From: Streptococcus sp. k-402
GTDB lineage: Bacteria; Bacillota; Bacilli; Lactobacillales; Streptococcaceae
Direction of reading: 5' to 3'
NCBI RefSeq assembly: GCF_013277515.1
Contig: NZ_VMNB01000005.1
Location: 28,650 to 92,649 of the forward strand
DNA: 64,000 nucleotides
Below the pieces are notes generated by a model, which worked only from the letters and a program-made list of their open reading frames with translations, searched no databases and was not told the DNA's origin. Shown one piece after another: positions 8,301 through 16,599 of this stretch; the first letter of the stretch is position 1, and every line of letters starts with the position of its first letter. Made by a program: the position numbers and the translations under genes.

Positions 8301-11300
8301 TGGAGAAAGCCTAAAAGGACAAGCTGATAAAGATGCAGTAAAAGCTCAAGTAACAGCAAACGGTAAAGCGTTAGACAATACTTATGTTGTAGAATATGGA
8401 GCTATTGCAGAAAAAGGCGATAAGAAAGTTGTACCAGTAACAGTCACTCACGATGGTATTACAAGAACAGTTGATGTACCAGTAGAAGGAACTGATGCTG
8501 CGAAATCTCCACTAAATGATCCAGAAAAAGTAAAAGTTAATGATGTGTCTAATTTATCAGAAGATGAAAAAGCAGCCGTTAAAGCAGCAGTTAAGAAAGC
8601 AAACACAAACTTAACAGATGCTCAAATTTCAGTAGACAATACAGGGAAAGTAACTGTAACGTACTCTGACAAATCACAAAATGAACTGCCTGCATCTAAG
8701 ACTGTAGAAGTGAAAACTGAAGCAGAAAAAGCATTAGACAAAGCTAAAGAAAAAGCGAAATCTGACTTAACAGAAGCAGCTAACAAAGAAAAAGCAGAAA
8801 TTGAAGCAGACAAAAACTTAACAGAAGATCAAAAGAAAACTGAAAAAGACAAAGTTGATAAAGTTAAGGAAGAACAAGAAAAAAATATCGATAAAGCGAC
8901 AACGCCAGAAGATGTAACAAAAGCAACAGAAGACGGTAAGAAAGCAATTGCTGAAGTTCACCAAACAGAGTTAGACAAAGCCAAAGAGCAAGCGAAATCT
9001 GACTTAACAGAAGCAGCTAACAAAGAAAAAGCAGAAATCGAATCAGACAAGACCTTAACAGAAGATCAGAAGAAAGCTGAAAAAGCAAAAGTCGATGAAG
9101 CTAAGAAAGCTGCAGAGTCTAACATCGATAAAGCTGGAACAACTGATGAAGTAGCGAAAGCAACAGAAGCAGGTAAGAAAGCAATTGATGCTGTTCATAA
9201 AACTAATGCTGAGCAAGCAACTCCAAATGTAAAAGATTCAGTAACTGAAGCAGGAGGAGTTCCAGTAAGTGTTGACCCATCTAACGCTCCTAAAGTAGCA
9301 GAAGCAGATAAAAAAGCTATTACAGATGCTGTAGAAGTACCAAAAGACCAACCACAACCGACAGACAAACAAGTCAAAAATGACGGAAAAATTGTGAATG
9401 GAACAGGTGCAAATGAAGGTAAGAAAGTAGTTGTAGTAGAAGTTACTTATGGTGACGGATCAAAAGACGAAATCGAAGTACCTGTAAGAAAAGCAACTGA
9501 TCAGGAAAAAGCAAAAGCTGACCTAACAAAAGCAGCAGATGCTGAAAAGGCAGAAATTGATGAAGACAATGCATTATCTAAAAAAGAAAAAGAAGCATTG
9601 AAGAAACAAGTTGATGAACTGAAAGCAAAACACGAAGAAAACATCAACAATGCAACTTCACCAGAAGCTATAGCATCGGCAACAGAAAAAGGTAGACAGG
9701 AAATTGCTGCTGTTCATACTCCACAAGATATTACAGAAACAGCTAAGAGAAAGTTAACTCCACCAAAAGAAAGAGTTAAGGTCACAGATATCAATCATTT
9801 GACAGATGAAGAGAAAGAAGCTGTTAAAAAAGCGATTGTGGCGACTAACCCTTCATTAGAAGAATCTGAAGTCTATGTGAGTGATAAGGGAGATGTAGCT
9901 TCTCCTAAAGGTTACTTGGAAGCAGAAAAAGTTGTTGTTCAAGCATTAAACAAACCAGCGACACCAGTCGTAGTGGCTGATCCAAATCATTTAACAAATG
10001 ATGAAAAGGAAAAAGTGAAAGAAGCTGTAGCCAACGCAAATCCTGGTCTAAACAAAGATGATATTACAGTCGATGATAAAGGTAATGTAACAACTAAGGA
10101 TGGCGATAAATTACTTGCAAAAGATGTAGTAACTCCAGCCCTGAACAAACCAACAACACCAGTTGTAGTTGGAAATCCTAATGCTTTAACAGAAAAAGAA
10201 AAAGAGGACATTAGGGATGCTGTCGCAGCTGCAAATCCAGGTTTAAACAAAGGTGATGTTACAGTAGATAACCAAGGAAATGTTAAAACTCCAAAAGGAA
10301 ATCTACCAAAAGAAGATGTTGTCACAACAGTTTTAAATAAACCAAATAAACTTGTTGAAGTAGAAAATCCAAATAGCCTAACAGTTAAAGAAAAAGAAGC
10401 GGTTAAGAAAGCTATTGTAGAGGCAAATCCAGGTTTAACTGAAGATAAAGTCAAAGTCGATGATCAAGGAAATGTCACAACACCACAAGGTAACTTACCG
10501 GCAAAAGATGTTGTAACTTCTAGCTTGAAGAAACCAACAACCCCAGTTGAAGTTGTCAACCCATCTAAACTGACAGACCCAGAGAAATCTAAGATTGTAG
10601 AAGAGATTATTAAAAATAATCCAGGTTTAACAGATAAAGATATTAAGGTTGATGATCAAGGCAATGTTGAGACACCAAAAGGTAATTTACCAGCAGAGGA
10701 TGTAGTGACACCAGCCTTGAAGAAACCGACAAAACTTGTCCCTGTTAAAGATGTCCATAGCTTAACAGAAGCAGAAAAAGACGCTGTTAAGGATGCTGTT
10801 GTAGCTGCAAATCCAGGCTTAAACAAGGACGATGTCAAGGTTGATGGTCAAGGCAATGTTGAAACGCCAAGAGGTAATTTACTAGCAGGAGAAGTTGTAA
10901 CTCCAGCCTTGAAGAAACCTGTTACACCTGTAGAAGTTAAAGATCCTAAAAACTTAACAGATACAGAAAAAGACGCTGTTAAGGATGCTGTTGTAGCTGC
11001 AAATCCAGGCTTAAACAAGGATGATGTTAAGGTTGATGGTCAAGGCAATGTTGAAACACCGCAAGGTAATTTACCAGCAAAAGATGTAGTAACACCAGCT
11101 TTGAAGAAACCTGTCACACCTGTAGGAGTTAAAGATTCGAATAACTTAACAGACAAAGAAAAAGAAGATGTTAAGAAAGCTATTGTTGAAGCAAATCCAG
11201 GCTTAAACAAGGACGATGTCAAGGTTGATGATCAAGGAAATGTTGAGACTCCAAACGGAAATCTACCAAAAGAAGATGTAGTAGTACAAACTGCTAAAGG

Positions 11301-14187
11301 GCAATCTACAAGTATCTTTAAACCAGAGTTAGACTTACAAACTGCTTTAGTATCCGGAAAAGTAACTGTAGAAAAAGGTAAAGACTTAACTGACGAAGAC
11401 ATCCTAAAACAATTAGCACTAGCTGATGGACTAACAGCGAAAGTTATTTCTACACCAACTACAACTGAAACAGGAACTAAAGAAGCAGAAGTGGAAGTAA
11501 CACTAGCTGATGGAACTAAAATAACTGTAAAAGTACCAGTAGAAGTAGTTGATTCCTTAGGAACAGCTGATAAAGACAACGATCTTGCTAAGGCGAAAGA
11601 AGATGCTAAAAAACAAGTAGAAGAAGCTGCTAAAGCTAAAATTACTGAAATCAAGAAGGATCCAGGTTTAACTGAAGAGCAAAAACAAAAAGCTGAAGAA
11701 GCAATCAATAAAGCTAAAGATGAAGCTAACAAAGCTATTGACGACGCATCATCAGCAGGAACAGCTAAACAAATCGCAGATCAAGCTAAAGAAAATATTG
11801 AAAAATATAATCCAAAAGCAGATACAGAAGTTAAGAAACCAGATGTAACAAACCTTGATGAAGAAAAAGCGAAAGCAAAAGCTGAAATACTAGAAGAAGC
11901 TCAAAAACGTATTGACGAAATCAAGAACAATAAAGATTTATCAGACGAAGCGAAACAAAAAGCTATCGAAGAAATCAATAAGGCCAAAGATAAAGCGATT
12001 GAAGACATCAACAAAGGTCAATCTAAAGATGAAATCAACGCGGCGAAAGAAGCTGGTATTCATAAGATAAATGAAGTTCAACCAGAGGGCTCTATTGCAT
12101 CTAAATTCGAGCCGAAAGTTCCTGAAAACAAAGTGGAAGTGGAAAATCCAGCAAAACTTTCAGATGAAGAAAGAGAACAAGTTCGTCAAAACATCGAAGG
12201 AGCTAACACATTCCCAGATGGAACAACAGTAGAAGTAAAATCAGATGGAACAGCTGTTATCACATATAAAGATGGTTCAAGCGATACGATTTCTAAAGAT
12301 AAATTAGTAGCGCCAGCTAACAAAGAGACAGGAACAATCGCGTCAAGAACCGAGCCGGTTATCCCAGGAAAAACACAAGTAGGAAATACTACGAAGTTAA
12401 CACCAGAAGAACAAGCTGCGGTTAAAAAAGCGGTTGAAGAAGCGAACAACTTCCCAGCAGGAACTACGGTAGAAGTAAGACCTGATGGAACAGTAGTCAT
12501 CACCTATCCAGATAAATCTGTAGACACAATAACAGGGGATAAACTTGTTGAAAAAGGAAGCAAACAAGAAACTCCAAAAGTTCAGACAGATGCAGAGAAG
12601 AATCCGGCGCAAGTTCCAGGAAACTTTGTACCTGTTGAAAATACTCACAACTTGACACAGACGGAGCAAGATACTGTAGCAGCTAAGGTCAAAGAAGCAA
12701 ATCCAGCGGCGACAGATGTTAAGGTATCTAAAGATGGAACAGCAACGCTAACATATGGAGATGGTTCAGTAAACACAATTCCAGGAACCAGTCTAGTAGT
12801 AGCCAAAGATACTGACAATGAAGCTTCAACACAAGCCGCGCAAAATCCAGCAGTGGTGCCAGCAACTACAGAAGTTGGAAATGCTCACAGCTTAACACCT
12901 GAGGAACAAGCTGCAGTAGCTACGAAAGTGAAACAAGCAAATCCAACTGCGACAGATGTTAAGGTATCTAAAGACGGAACAGCGACATTGACATACTCAG
13001 ATGGTTCAGTCAATACAATTCCAGGAACCAGTCTAGTAGTTCAAAAAGAGGAAACTCCAACACAAGAGCAACCAACAATCGCTGAGAAGACAAAAGTAAT
13101 CATCCCAGCTAACCCTACAAAAGTAGCAGAAGCTACAAGATTAACAGATGCAGAAAAAGAAGCTGTTAAAAAAGCTGTAGTAGATGCAAATGGATTCGGA
13201 AGCGATGTTAAAGTTGAAGTAGCTGGAGATGGCACAGCGACAATCGTCTTTAAAGATGGTTCAGCTATTACAATTCCAGGAAATCAATTGGTAGCACAAG
13301 ATCCAAAAGCACAAGATAGCACTAAACCGACTGCTGAAAAATCAACTGTTAAAGCGCCTGCTCAAAGAGTAGATGTAAAAGATATAACTCATTTAACAGA
13401 TGAAGAAAAAGAAAAAGTTAAGGTTGCTATTTTACAAGCAAATGGTTCAGCATTAGACGGAGCGACAATCAATGTAGCTGGAGATGGTACAGTAACAATC
13501 ACATTCCCAGATGGTTCAGTAGTGACGATTCTAGGAAAAGATACAGTTCAACAATCTGCGAAAGGTAAATCTGTAACTCAAGAAACTACACCAGAGTATA
13601 AGCCAGAAACTACACCAGGTGGAGATAATGGAGGCAATACTGGAAGCTCAGATGCTAATGCGAATGCAGGCGGTGGTAGCCAGGCAGGCGGACAAGCTCA
13701 CACAGGTTCACAAACCCCAGCTCAATCACAAGCTTCTAAGCAATTAGCTACTGAAAAAGAATCAGCTAAAAATGTCATTGAAAAAGCTGCCAAGGACAAG
13801 CAGGATGAAATCAAAGGCTCACCGCTTTCTGATAAAGAACAAGCAGAACTTTTAGCAAGAGTGGAAGCAGAAAAACAAGCAGCTCTCAAAGAGATTGAGA
13901 ATGCGAAAACTGTGGAAGATGTGAAGGAAGCAGAAACGATTGGAGTGCAAGCCATCGCCATGGTTACAGTTCCTAAGAGACCAGTGGCTCCTAATGCTGC
14001 TCCTCAGGCAACAAGTGCACCGCAAGCAACTGCAGGAACAATGCAAGATGTTACCTACCAGTCACCTGCTAGAAAACAATTACCTAACACAGGTTCAGCA
14101 TCAAGTGCAGCGCTTGCTAGTCTTGGTTTAGTGGCGGCAACCAGTGGTTTTGCTTTGCTAGGAAGAAAGGCTAGACGTAGAAAATAG
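5326..14187 (+). CDS. Giant modular LPXTG cell-wall-anchored surface protein (YSIRK-type signal, 2,953 residues)
   Basis: Domain order by approximate residue: 1-50, long signal peptide with FSIRKFSFGAAS (YSIRK class, usually exported at the septum), likely cleaved near VDAA; 60-310, a non-repetitive N-terminal region I do not recognise, perhaps the ligand-binding head; 320-525, two short repeat-like modules; 530-815, helical GA-like modules (for example IDALEHLNAAQKAELK); 815-975, two FIVAR-like modules; 1130-1465, helical repeats resembling DUF1542, two of which share 47 identical bases; 1478-1991, eight tandem 64-65-residue repeats; 1995-2080, a Rib-like module; 2090-2250, two more helical repeats; 2266-2744, six spaced roughly 65-residue repeats; 2765-2805, a Gly/Ser/Gln-rich linker; 2919-2923, LPNTG sortase motif, then a hydrophobic segment and RRK tail. 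Probably an adhesin; the ligand is unknown. The reading frame is intact throughout. Confidence 0.93.
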   Translation: MKYKRTQKRSKQMWQRVEKFSIRKFSFGAASCLIGASLVGAAINPNIVDAAFKQLNGEDGIVSLYSNSGETPESADGIEIGSKVNVDKEIGIDVDWSEYTRENPFVKVTYTYNGGADGERVAGYGGHRARFWFTTPIGLKEPKEITLKKNDGNPVYVMKTWEGSQKFTSLSNSVNSRFQTKDDINRAYRDLDFRGDDTKWESYNDTTGENHREYSGSFANKFWYHIGERISDDPYEQAIYESFRTNTKTMYVDWERAGIDRATITAVYEVADPTLGNNRSTLEFGAGFRVGIARMMQHYKTVLAPVPTLYKLNEIFEPSVPTRVAVKDTNKLTEEEKKNVRERLWEANKETVTSVARTGKNKLIENLKNEDKTESILIGDDGKATIIYSDNTEDVIPGTSLVYKVTETNTHKVGNGYEYDIKPIAVKDINSITEEEKKRAIKSFLEANGLGVSRLKGHSTKEDIDYSEGTTEENTGITWFAYDENSVNGKNIGTYIGTRKNSSTVMLSRDAGNSGLYTIPTSDLYYKEGTSALDLAKKDAEAAIDNLTYLSPKEKQNFKTELASKKSQDDLNTVVNNAIAQNSSNEKALEAKKREVKEKINNNPYLTTAEKKELVDQVSAVVMTDPTEGTATPIEHTKGLVDKILDKALEKTKEKAKAIIDEIDKNGGQAGYLENPTAAQYKEQIQNATTQEAIAKVIEDALNQKSKKAHDAEKAKTDALKDEYKKKIDQVPGLTDAQRDEYKKQIDAATTRDQLEDIVKDAEVKAYRDTAKAKIDALEHLNAAQKAELKTQVDAAGNKAEVDNIVSIAQGLDSKMDSLQKLVAEAEKVKASDKYTNPNVPQDKKTAFDNAKDAASKVADKNTAEPENAAGTSEVATLIDNLAKAIKGLTGEDVAVPVSKDALKAELDLNTDDAVKKSPAYAKETDAAKKKAYDDALANAQKVYDKQDATQTDVDNALETLKQARLALSGKAEDFTLGVKDGAAKISVVPKVGESLKGQADKDAVKAQVTANGKALDNTYVVEYGAIAEKGDKKVVPVTVTHDGITRTVDVPVEGTDAAKSPLNDPEKVKVNDVSNLSEDEKAAVKAAVKKANTNLTDAQISVDNTGKVTVTYSDKSQNELPASKTVEVKTEAEKALDKAKEKAKSDLTEAANKEKAEIEADKNLTEDQKKTEKDKVDKVKEEQEKNIDKATTPEDVTKATEDGKKAIAEVHQTELDKAKEQAKSDLTEAANKEKAEIESDKTLTEDQKKAEKAKVDEAKKAAESNIDKAGTTDEVAKATEAGKKAIDAVHKTNAEQATPNVKDSVTEAGGVPVSVDPSNAPKVAEADKKAITDAVEVPKDQPQPTDKQVKNDGKIVNGTGANEGKKVVVVEVTYGDGSKDEIEVPVRKATDQEKAKADLTKAADAEKAEIDEDNALSKKEKEALKKQVDELKAKHEENINNATSPEAIASATEKGRQEIAAVHTPQDITETAKRKLTPPKERVKVTDINHLTDEEKEAVKKAIVATNPSLEESEVYVSDKGDVASPKGYLEAEKVVVQALNKPATPVVVADPNHLTNDEKEKVKEAVANANPGLNKDDITVDDKGNVTTKDGDKLLAKDVVTPALNKPTTPVVVGNPNALTEKEKEDIRDAVAAANPGLNKGDVTVDNQGNVKTPKGNLPKEDVVTTVLNKPNKLVEVENPNSLTVKEKEAVKKAIVEANPGLTEDKVKVDDQGNVTTPQGNLPAKDVVTSSLKKPTTPVEVVNPSKLTDPEKSKIVEEIIKNNPGLTDKDIKVDDQGNVETPKGNLPAEDVVTPALKKPTKLVPVKDVHSLTEAEKDAVKDAVVAANPGLNKDDVKVDGQGNVETPRGNLLAGEVVTPALKKPVTPVEVKDPKNLTDTEKDAVKDAVVAANPGLNKDDVKVDGQGNVETPQGNLPAKDVVTPALKKPVTPVGVKDSNNLTDKEKEDVKKAIVEANPGLNKDDVKVDDQGNVETPNGNLPKEDVVVQTAKGQSTSIFKPELDLQTALVSGKVTVEKGKDLTDEDILKQLALADGLTAKVISTPTTTETGTKEAEVEVTLADGTKITVKVPVEVVDSLGTADKDNDLAKAKEDAKKQVEEAAKAKITEIKKDPGLTEEQKQKAEEAINKAKDEANKAIDDASSAGTAKQIADQAKENIEKYNPKADTEVKKPDVTNLDEEKAKAKAEILEEAQKRIDEIKNNKDLSDEAKQKAIEEINKAKDKAIEDINKGQSKDEINAAKEAGIHKINEVQPEGSIASKFEPKVPENKVEVENPAKLSDEEREQVRQNIEGANTFPDGTTVEVKSDGTAVITYKDGSSDTISKDKLVAPANKETGTIASRTEPVIPGKTQVGNTTKLTPEEQAAVKKAVEEANNFPAGTTVEVRPDGTVVITYPDKSVDTITGDKLVEKGSKQETPKVQTDAEKNPAQVPGNFVPVENTHNLTQTEQDTVAAKVKEANPAATDVKVSKDGTATLTYGDGSVNTIPGTSLVVAKDTDNEASTQAAQNPAVVPATTEVGNAHSLTPEEQAAVATKVKQANPTATDVKVSKDGTATLTYSDGSVNTIPGTSLVVQKEETPTQEQPTIAEKTKVIIPANPTKVAEATRLTDAEKEAVKKAVVDANGFGSDVKVEVAGDGTATIVFKDGSAITIPGNQLVAQDPKAQDSTKPTAEKSTVKAPAQRVDVKDITHLTDEEKEKVKVAILQANGSALDGATINVAGDGTVTITFPDGSVVTILGKDTVQQSAKGKSVTQETTPEYKPETTPGGDNGGNTGSSDANANAGGGSQAGGQAHTGSQTPAQSQASKQLATEKESAKNVIEKAAKDKQDEIKGSPLSDKEQAELLARVEAEKQAALKEIENAKTVEDVKEAETIGVQAIAMVTVPKRPVAPNAAPQATSAPQATAGTMQDVTYQSPARKQLPNTGSASSAALASLGLVAATSGFALLGRKARRRK
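8755..9038 (+). repeat. Identical 47-bp direct repeats inside the adhesin gene
   Basis: The same 47 bases occur at 8755-8801 and 8992-9038, 237 bp (79 codons) apart. They encode the start of two adjacent helical repeats (AKSDLTEAANKEKAEI). Recombination between them would add or delete one module in frame. Confidence 0.85.
9757..11298 (+). repeat. Eight tandem 192-195-bp coding repeats in the adhesin gene
   Basis: The units start near 9757 and at 9952, 10147, 10339, 10531, 10723, 10915 and 11107. Each encodes about 64 residues with the pattern KP-x3-V-x-V-x5-LT-x2-EK-x7-ANPGL-x4-V-x-VD-x-QGNV-x-TP-x-GNL. Seven start-to-start distances are 192 or 195 bp. Units 6 and 7 are nearly identical at DNA level over more than 80 bp, which suggests recent duplication or gene conversion. 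Confidence 0.93.
12121..13557 (+). repeat. Six spaced roughly 65-codon repeats in the adhesin gene
   Basis: The units lie near 12121, 12361, 12613, 12856, 13102 and 13360. Each encodes V-x-V-x5-LT-x2-E-x2-V-x11 followed by a hairpin-like DGTATITY-x-DGS-x-TIPG segment. They are related to the 64-residue repeats but with a longer C-terminal half, and are separated by short charged or Pro-containing linkers. Units 3 and 4 are near-identical at DNA level over the core (offset 240 bp). Confidence 0.88.
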
Positions 14188-14302
14188 GACAGCTAGAAAA
14201 TTCTATTCTCTACTTAAAGTGAGATTATAAGGGGGATTTGGAGAAATCATCAATCCTAGTGATGGGTGAGAGAAGAGAGAACCCAAGATAATCACATACT
14301 TT

Positions 14303-14407
14303 ATACTCAATGAAAATCAAAGAGCAAACTAGGAAACTAGCCGTAGGCTGTACTTGAGTACGGCAAGGCGACGTTGACACGGTTTGAATTTGATTTTCGA
14401 AGAGTAT
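14303..14407 (-). repeat. BOX element, boxA-boxC form
   Basis: 105 bp with the standard BOX termini, reverse orientation, no boxB. It lies in the 407-bp gap between the adhesin gene and tatD. No convincing hairpin terminator was seen between the adhesin stop codon and this element. The rest of the gap holds the tatD-proximal terminator and promoter. Confidence 0.9.
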
Positions 14408-14517
14408 TAGATGAATAGGGATGTTCTATCAATCTAGCCAATCTCTTCCGTCTCTAACTGTGGAATAGAAGATGGGCAATATCGGATAGAAAAGCTAGCA
14501 GAATAGCTCTATTGAAG

Positions 14518-14559
14518 AGAGGAGGGAAACCGAAAAATTGGGTGCCCCTCCTCTTTTTT
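14518..14559 (+). terminator. Intrinsic terminator upstream of tatD
   Basis: Stem AGAGGAGGG/CCCTCCTCT (14518-14526 with 14546-14554) followed by T5. Its tail runs directly into the tatD promoter. Confidence 0.85.
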
Positions 14560-14567
14560 GGTATAAT
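14559..14567 (+). promoter_or_regulatory. Extended -10 promoter of tatD
   Basis: TGGTATAAT. The -35 region (TTGGGT, 14538-14543) lies within the loop of the upstream terminator hairpin. Confidence 0.7.
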
Positions 14568-14594
14568 AGTAGATAGAAAACGAGGTTAGAAGAG

Positions 14595-15362
14595 ATGATT
14601 TTTGATACACATACACACTTGAATGTAGAAGAATTTGCAGGTCGTGAGGCAGAAGAAATTAGCTTGGCTGCTGAGATGGGTGTGACACAGATGAATATTG
14701 TTGGTTTTGATCAACCAACGATTGAGCGTGCCTTGGAGTTGGTAGATGAGTATGACCAGCTCTATGCGACAATCGGTTGGCATCCGACAGAAGCAGGGAC
14801 TTATACGGAGGAGATTGAAGACTACCTGCTTGATAAGCTCAAGCATCCCAAGGTTGTTGCTTTAGGTGAGATTGGTTTGGACTACCATTGGATGACAGCG
14901 CCCAAAGAGGTGCAGGAGCAGGTTTTTCGCCGTCAGATTCAGTTATCTAAGGACTTGGATTTGCCTTTTGTTGTCCACACCCGTGATGCGCTGGAAGATA
15001 CCTATGAGATTATCAAGAGCGAGGGAGTTGGCCCTCGAGGTGGCATTATGCATTCTTTCTCAGGGTCTCTTGAATGGGCAGAGAAGTTTGTCGAACTTGG
15101 CATGACCATTTCCTTCTCAGGAGTGGTGACTTTTAAGAAGGCAACTGATATCCAAGAAGTGGCTAAAGAGTTACCTTTGGACAAGCTTTTGGTGGAGACG
15201 GATGCTCCCTACTTGGCTCCTGTTCCTAAACGTGGTCGCGAAAACAAAACAGCCTACACTCGCTATGTAGTGGACTTTATCGCTGGCTTGCGTGGGATGA
15301 CGGCAGAAGAGTTAGCGGCGGTAACAACTGCAAATGCAGAAAGGATATTTAAAATTGAATAG
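14595..15362 (+). CDS. tatD: TatD-family metal-dependent DNase
   Basis: A 255-residue amidohydrolase-fold hydrolase of normal length. H6-x-H8 (DTHTHLN) forms the first metal site, GEIGLDYHW (about residue 92) supplies the bridging Glu, VVHTRDA and MHSFSG supply further His ligands, and ETDAPYLAP supplies the catalytic Asp. TatD enzymes act as Mg2+-dependent 3'-5' exonucleases on single-stranded DNA or RNA and have been linked to DNA repair. The gene is followed with overlap by an unidentified membrane-protein gene that separates it from rnmV. Confidence 0.93.
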   Translation: MIFDTHTHLNVEEFAGREAEEISLAAEMGVTQMNIVGFDQPTIERALELVDEYDQLYATIGWHPTEAGTYTEEIEDYLLDKLKHPKVVALGEIGLDYHWMTAPKEVQEQVFRRQIQLSKDLDLPFVVHTRDALEDTYEIIKSEGVGPRGGIMHSFSGSLEWAEKFVELGMTISFSGVVTFKKATDIQEVAKELPLDKLLVETDAPYLAPVPKRGRENKTAYTRYVVDFIAGLRGMTAEELAAVTTANAERIFKIE

Positions 15363-15960
15363 ATTATTGAACTTAATAAAGAACTTAATAAAGAACAACT
15401 CAACTTTAATAGCTAATCTATTGTTAGTATTGATATATGCCATGTTGTGGTTTATATCGTTTATTATTGGAGATTTGATAAAACCAATATTAACTATTAT
15501 TACACTGATATGGATTAGTATTTATTGGTACACCTATAAATGTAGCAATGTTTTAACTGTAAAAAAATTTCTATTTGGTTACAAAGAGCGCAATGATTTA
15601 TGTGGGAGTGATGCTTTTTTCTTTAGGGTGCTATCAAGTGAATTTTTTAAAATCATGAAGAGTTATCCAATAACTATGGTATATATAATACTTTGGTATT
15701 TGCCTCTAATTACCTTGCTAAAATTTTGGGATGTAATCAAAAATATTATTGACGTACTGAGCTTACTGAATATATTGGGTTTCCTCAATTATTTTGAAGA
15801 TTGTATTAAAAATTTAGCAAGCAATTTAGCACCGTATATGTTGGCATACAAAGAAGAGACACAAATCGTTGTGAATATTGTGTATTTGCTTATTCTGTGG
15901 ATAGTGACCTATACTGTTTGTTTGCGAATTAAGCTGTCTAAATTTGAGGATGACAACTAG
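15355..15960 (+). CDS. Orphan multi-pass membrane protein between tatD and rnmV
   Basis: I do not recognise a family. About 201 residues, with four to five hydrophobic segments (roughly residues 14-30, 33-52, 100-120, 131-146 and 176-194) and a short charged C-terminus. It is noticeably more A/T-rich and Ile/Leu/Asn-rich than its neighbours and uses rarer codons, which suggests acquisition. Start choice is uncertain: a TTG at 15355 has AAGGA 9 nt upstream, while an ATG at 15334 deep in tatD has no ribosome binding site. Near the 5' end a 12-bp unit (GAACTTAATAAA) is tandemly repeated. It overlaps the tatD stop and ends 4 nt before the chosen rnmV start, so it is probably co-transcribed with both. 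Confidence 0.6.
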   Translation: MNRLLNLIKNLIKNNSTLIANLLLVLIYAMLWFISFIIGDLIKPILTIITLIWISIYWYTYKCSNVLTVKKFLFGYKERNDLCGSDAFFFRVLSSEFFKIMKSYPITMVYIILWYLPLITLLKFWDVIKNIIDVLSLLNILGFLNYFEDCIKNLASNLAPYMLAYKEETQIVVNIVYLLILWIVTYTVCLRIKLSKFEDDN

Positions 15961-15964
15961 TAAT

Positions 15965-16528
15965 ATGAAAAAAATGAAAATTTCTCAAGTCCTCGTGGTT
16001 GAAGGTCGCGATGATACGGCCAATCTCAAACGTTACTTCGATGTAGAAACCTATGAGACACGAGGTTCTGCTATCAATGACCAGGATATAGAGCGGATTC
16101 AGCGCCTGCATCAACGTCATGGAGTCATTGTCTTTACAGACCCAGATTTTAATGGGGAGCGGATTCGTCGCATGATTATGACGGCCATTCCAACAGTTCA
16201 GCATGCCTTCCTCAAACGAGATGAAGCTGTTCCCAAGTCCAAAACCAAGGGGCGTTCTCTGGGAATAGAACATGCCAGCTATGAAGACCTGAAAACAGCG
16301 CTGGCTCAGGTGACAGAACAATTTGAATATGAGAGCCAGTTTGACATCAGTCGTAGCGACTTGATTCGCCTTGGTTTTCTAGCAGGGGCAGACAGCCGTA
16401 AGCGACGAGAATATCTAGGAGAGGCTCTCCGAATTGGCTATTCCAACGGCAAGCAACTCCTCAAACGCTTAGAGTTGTTTGGGGTTACCTTGGCAGAAGT
16501 GGAAAAAGCTATGAAATCTTATGAGTAG
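15965..16528 (+). CDS. rnmV: Ribonuclease M5 (5S rRNA maturation)
   Basis: About 187 residues, the usual size. The N-terminal Toprim domain carries VVEGRDD (catalytic Glu) and FTDPDFNGERIRR (DxD-type metal site). The C-terminal half includes the RLGFLAGADSRKRR segment typical of M5. The enzyme cleaves both strands of 5S rRNA precursor in complex with L18. Start codons at 15950, 15965 and 15974 are all in frame. 15965 is chosen because the family begins only a few residues before KISQVLVVEG, but no good ribosome binding site decides it, and translation may be coupled to the preceding gene. Confidence 0.92.
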   Translation: MKKMKISQVLVVEGRDDTANLKRYFDVETYETRGSAINDQDIERIQRLHQRHGVIVFTDPDFNGERIRRMIMTAIPTVQHAFLKRDEAVPKSKTKGRSLGIEHASYEDLKTALAQVTEQFEYESQFDISRSDLIRLGFLAGADSRKRREYLGEALRIGYSNGKQLLKRLELFGVTLAEVEKAMKSYE

Positions 16529-16599
16529 GAAAGATGTAGCCGTTACAATTTTTTAAGTTTCACAGTATTTTTCGAAGCAGGTAGAAGAGGAGGTGTCTG

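Noticed and set aside
9987-11732. Long antisense ORFs opposite the adhesin repeats
   Set aside because: They have Ser/Thr/Phe-rich low-complexity products caused by the Lys/Glu/Ala codon bias of the sense strand. They repeat with the sense repeats and have no ribosome binding sites.
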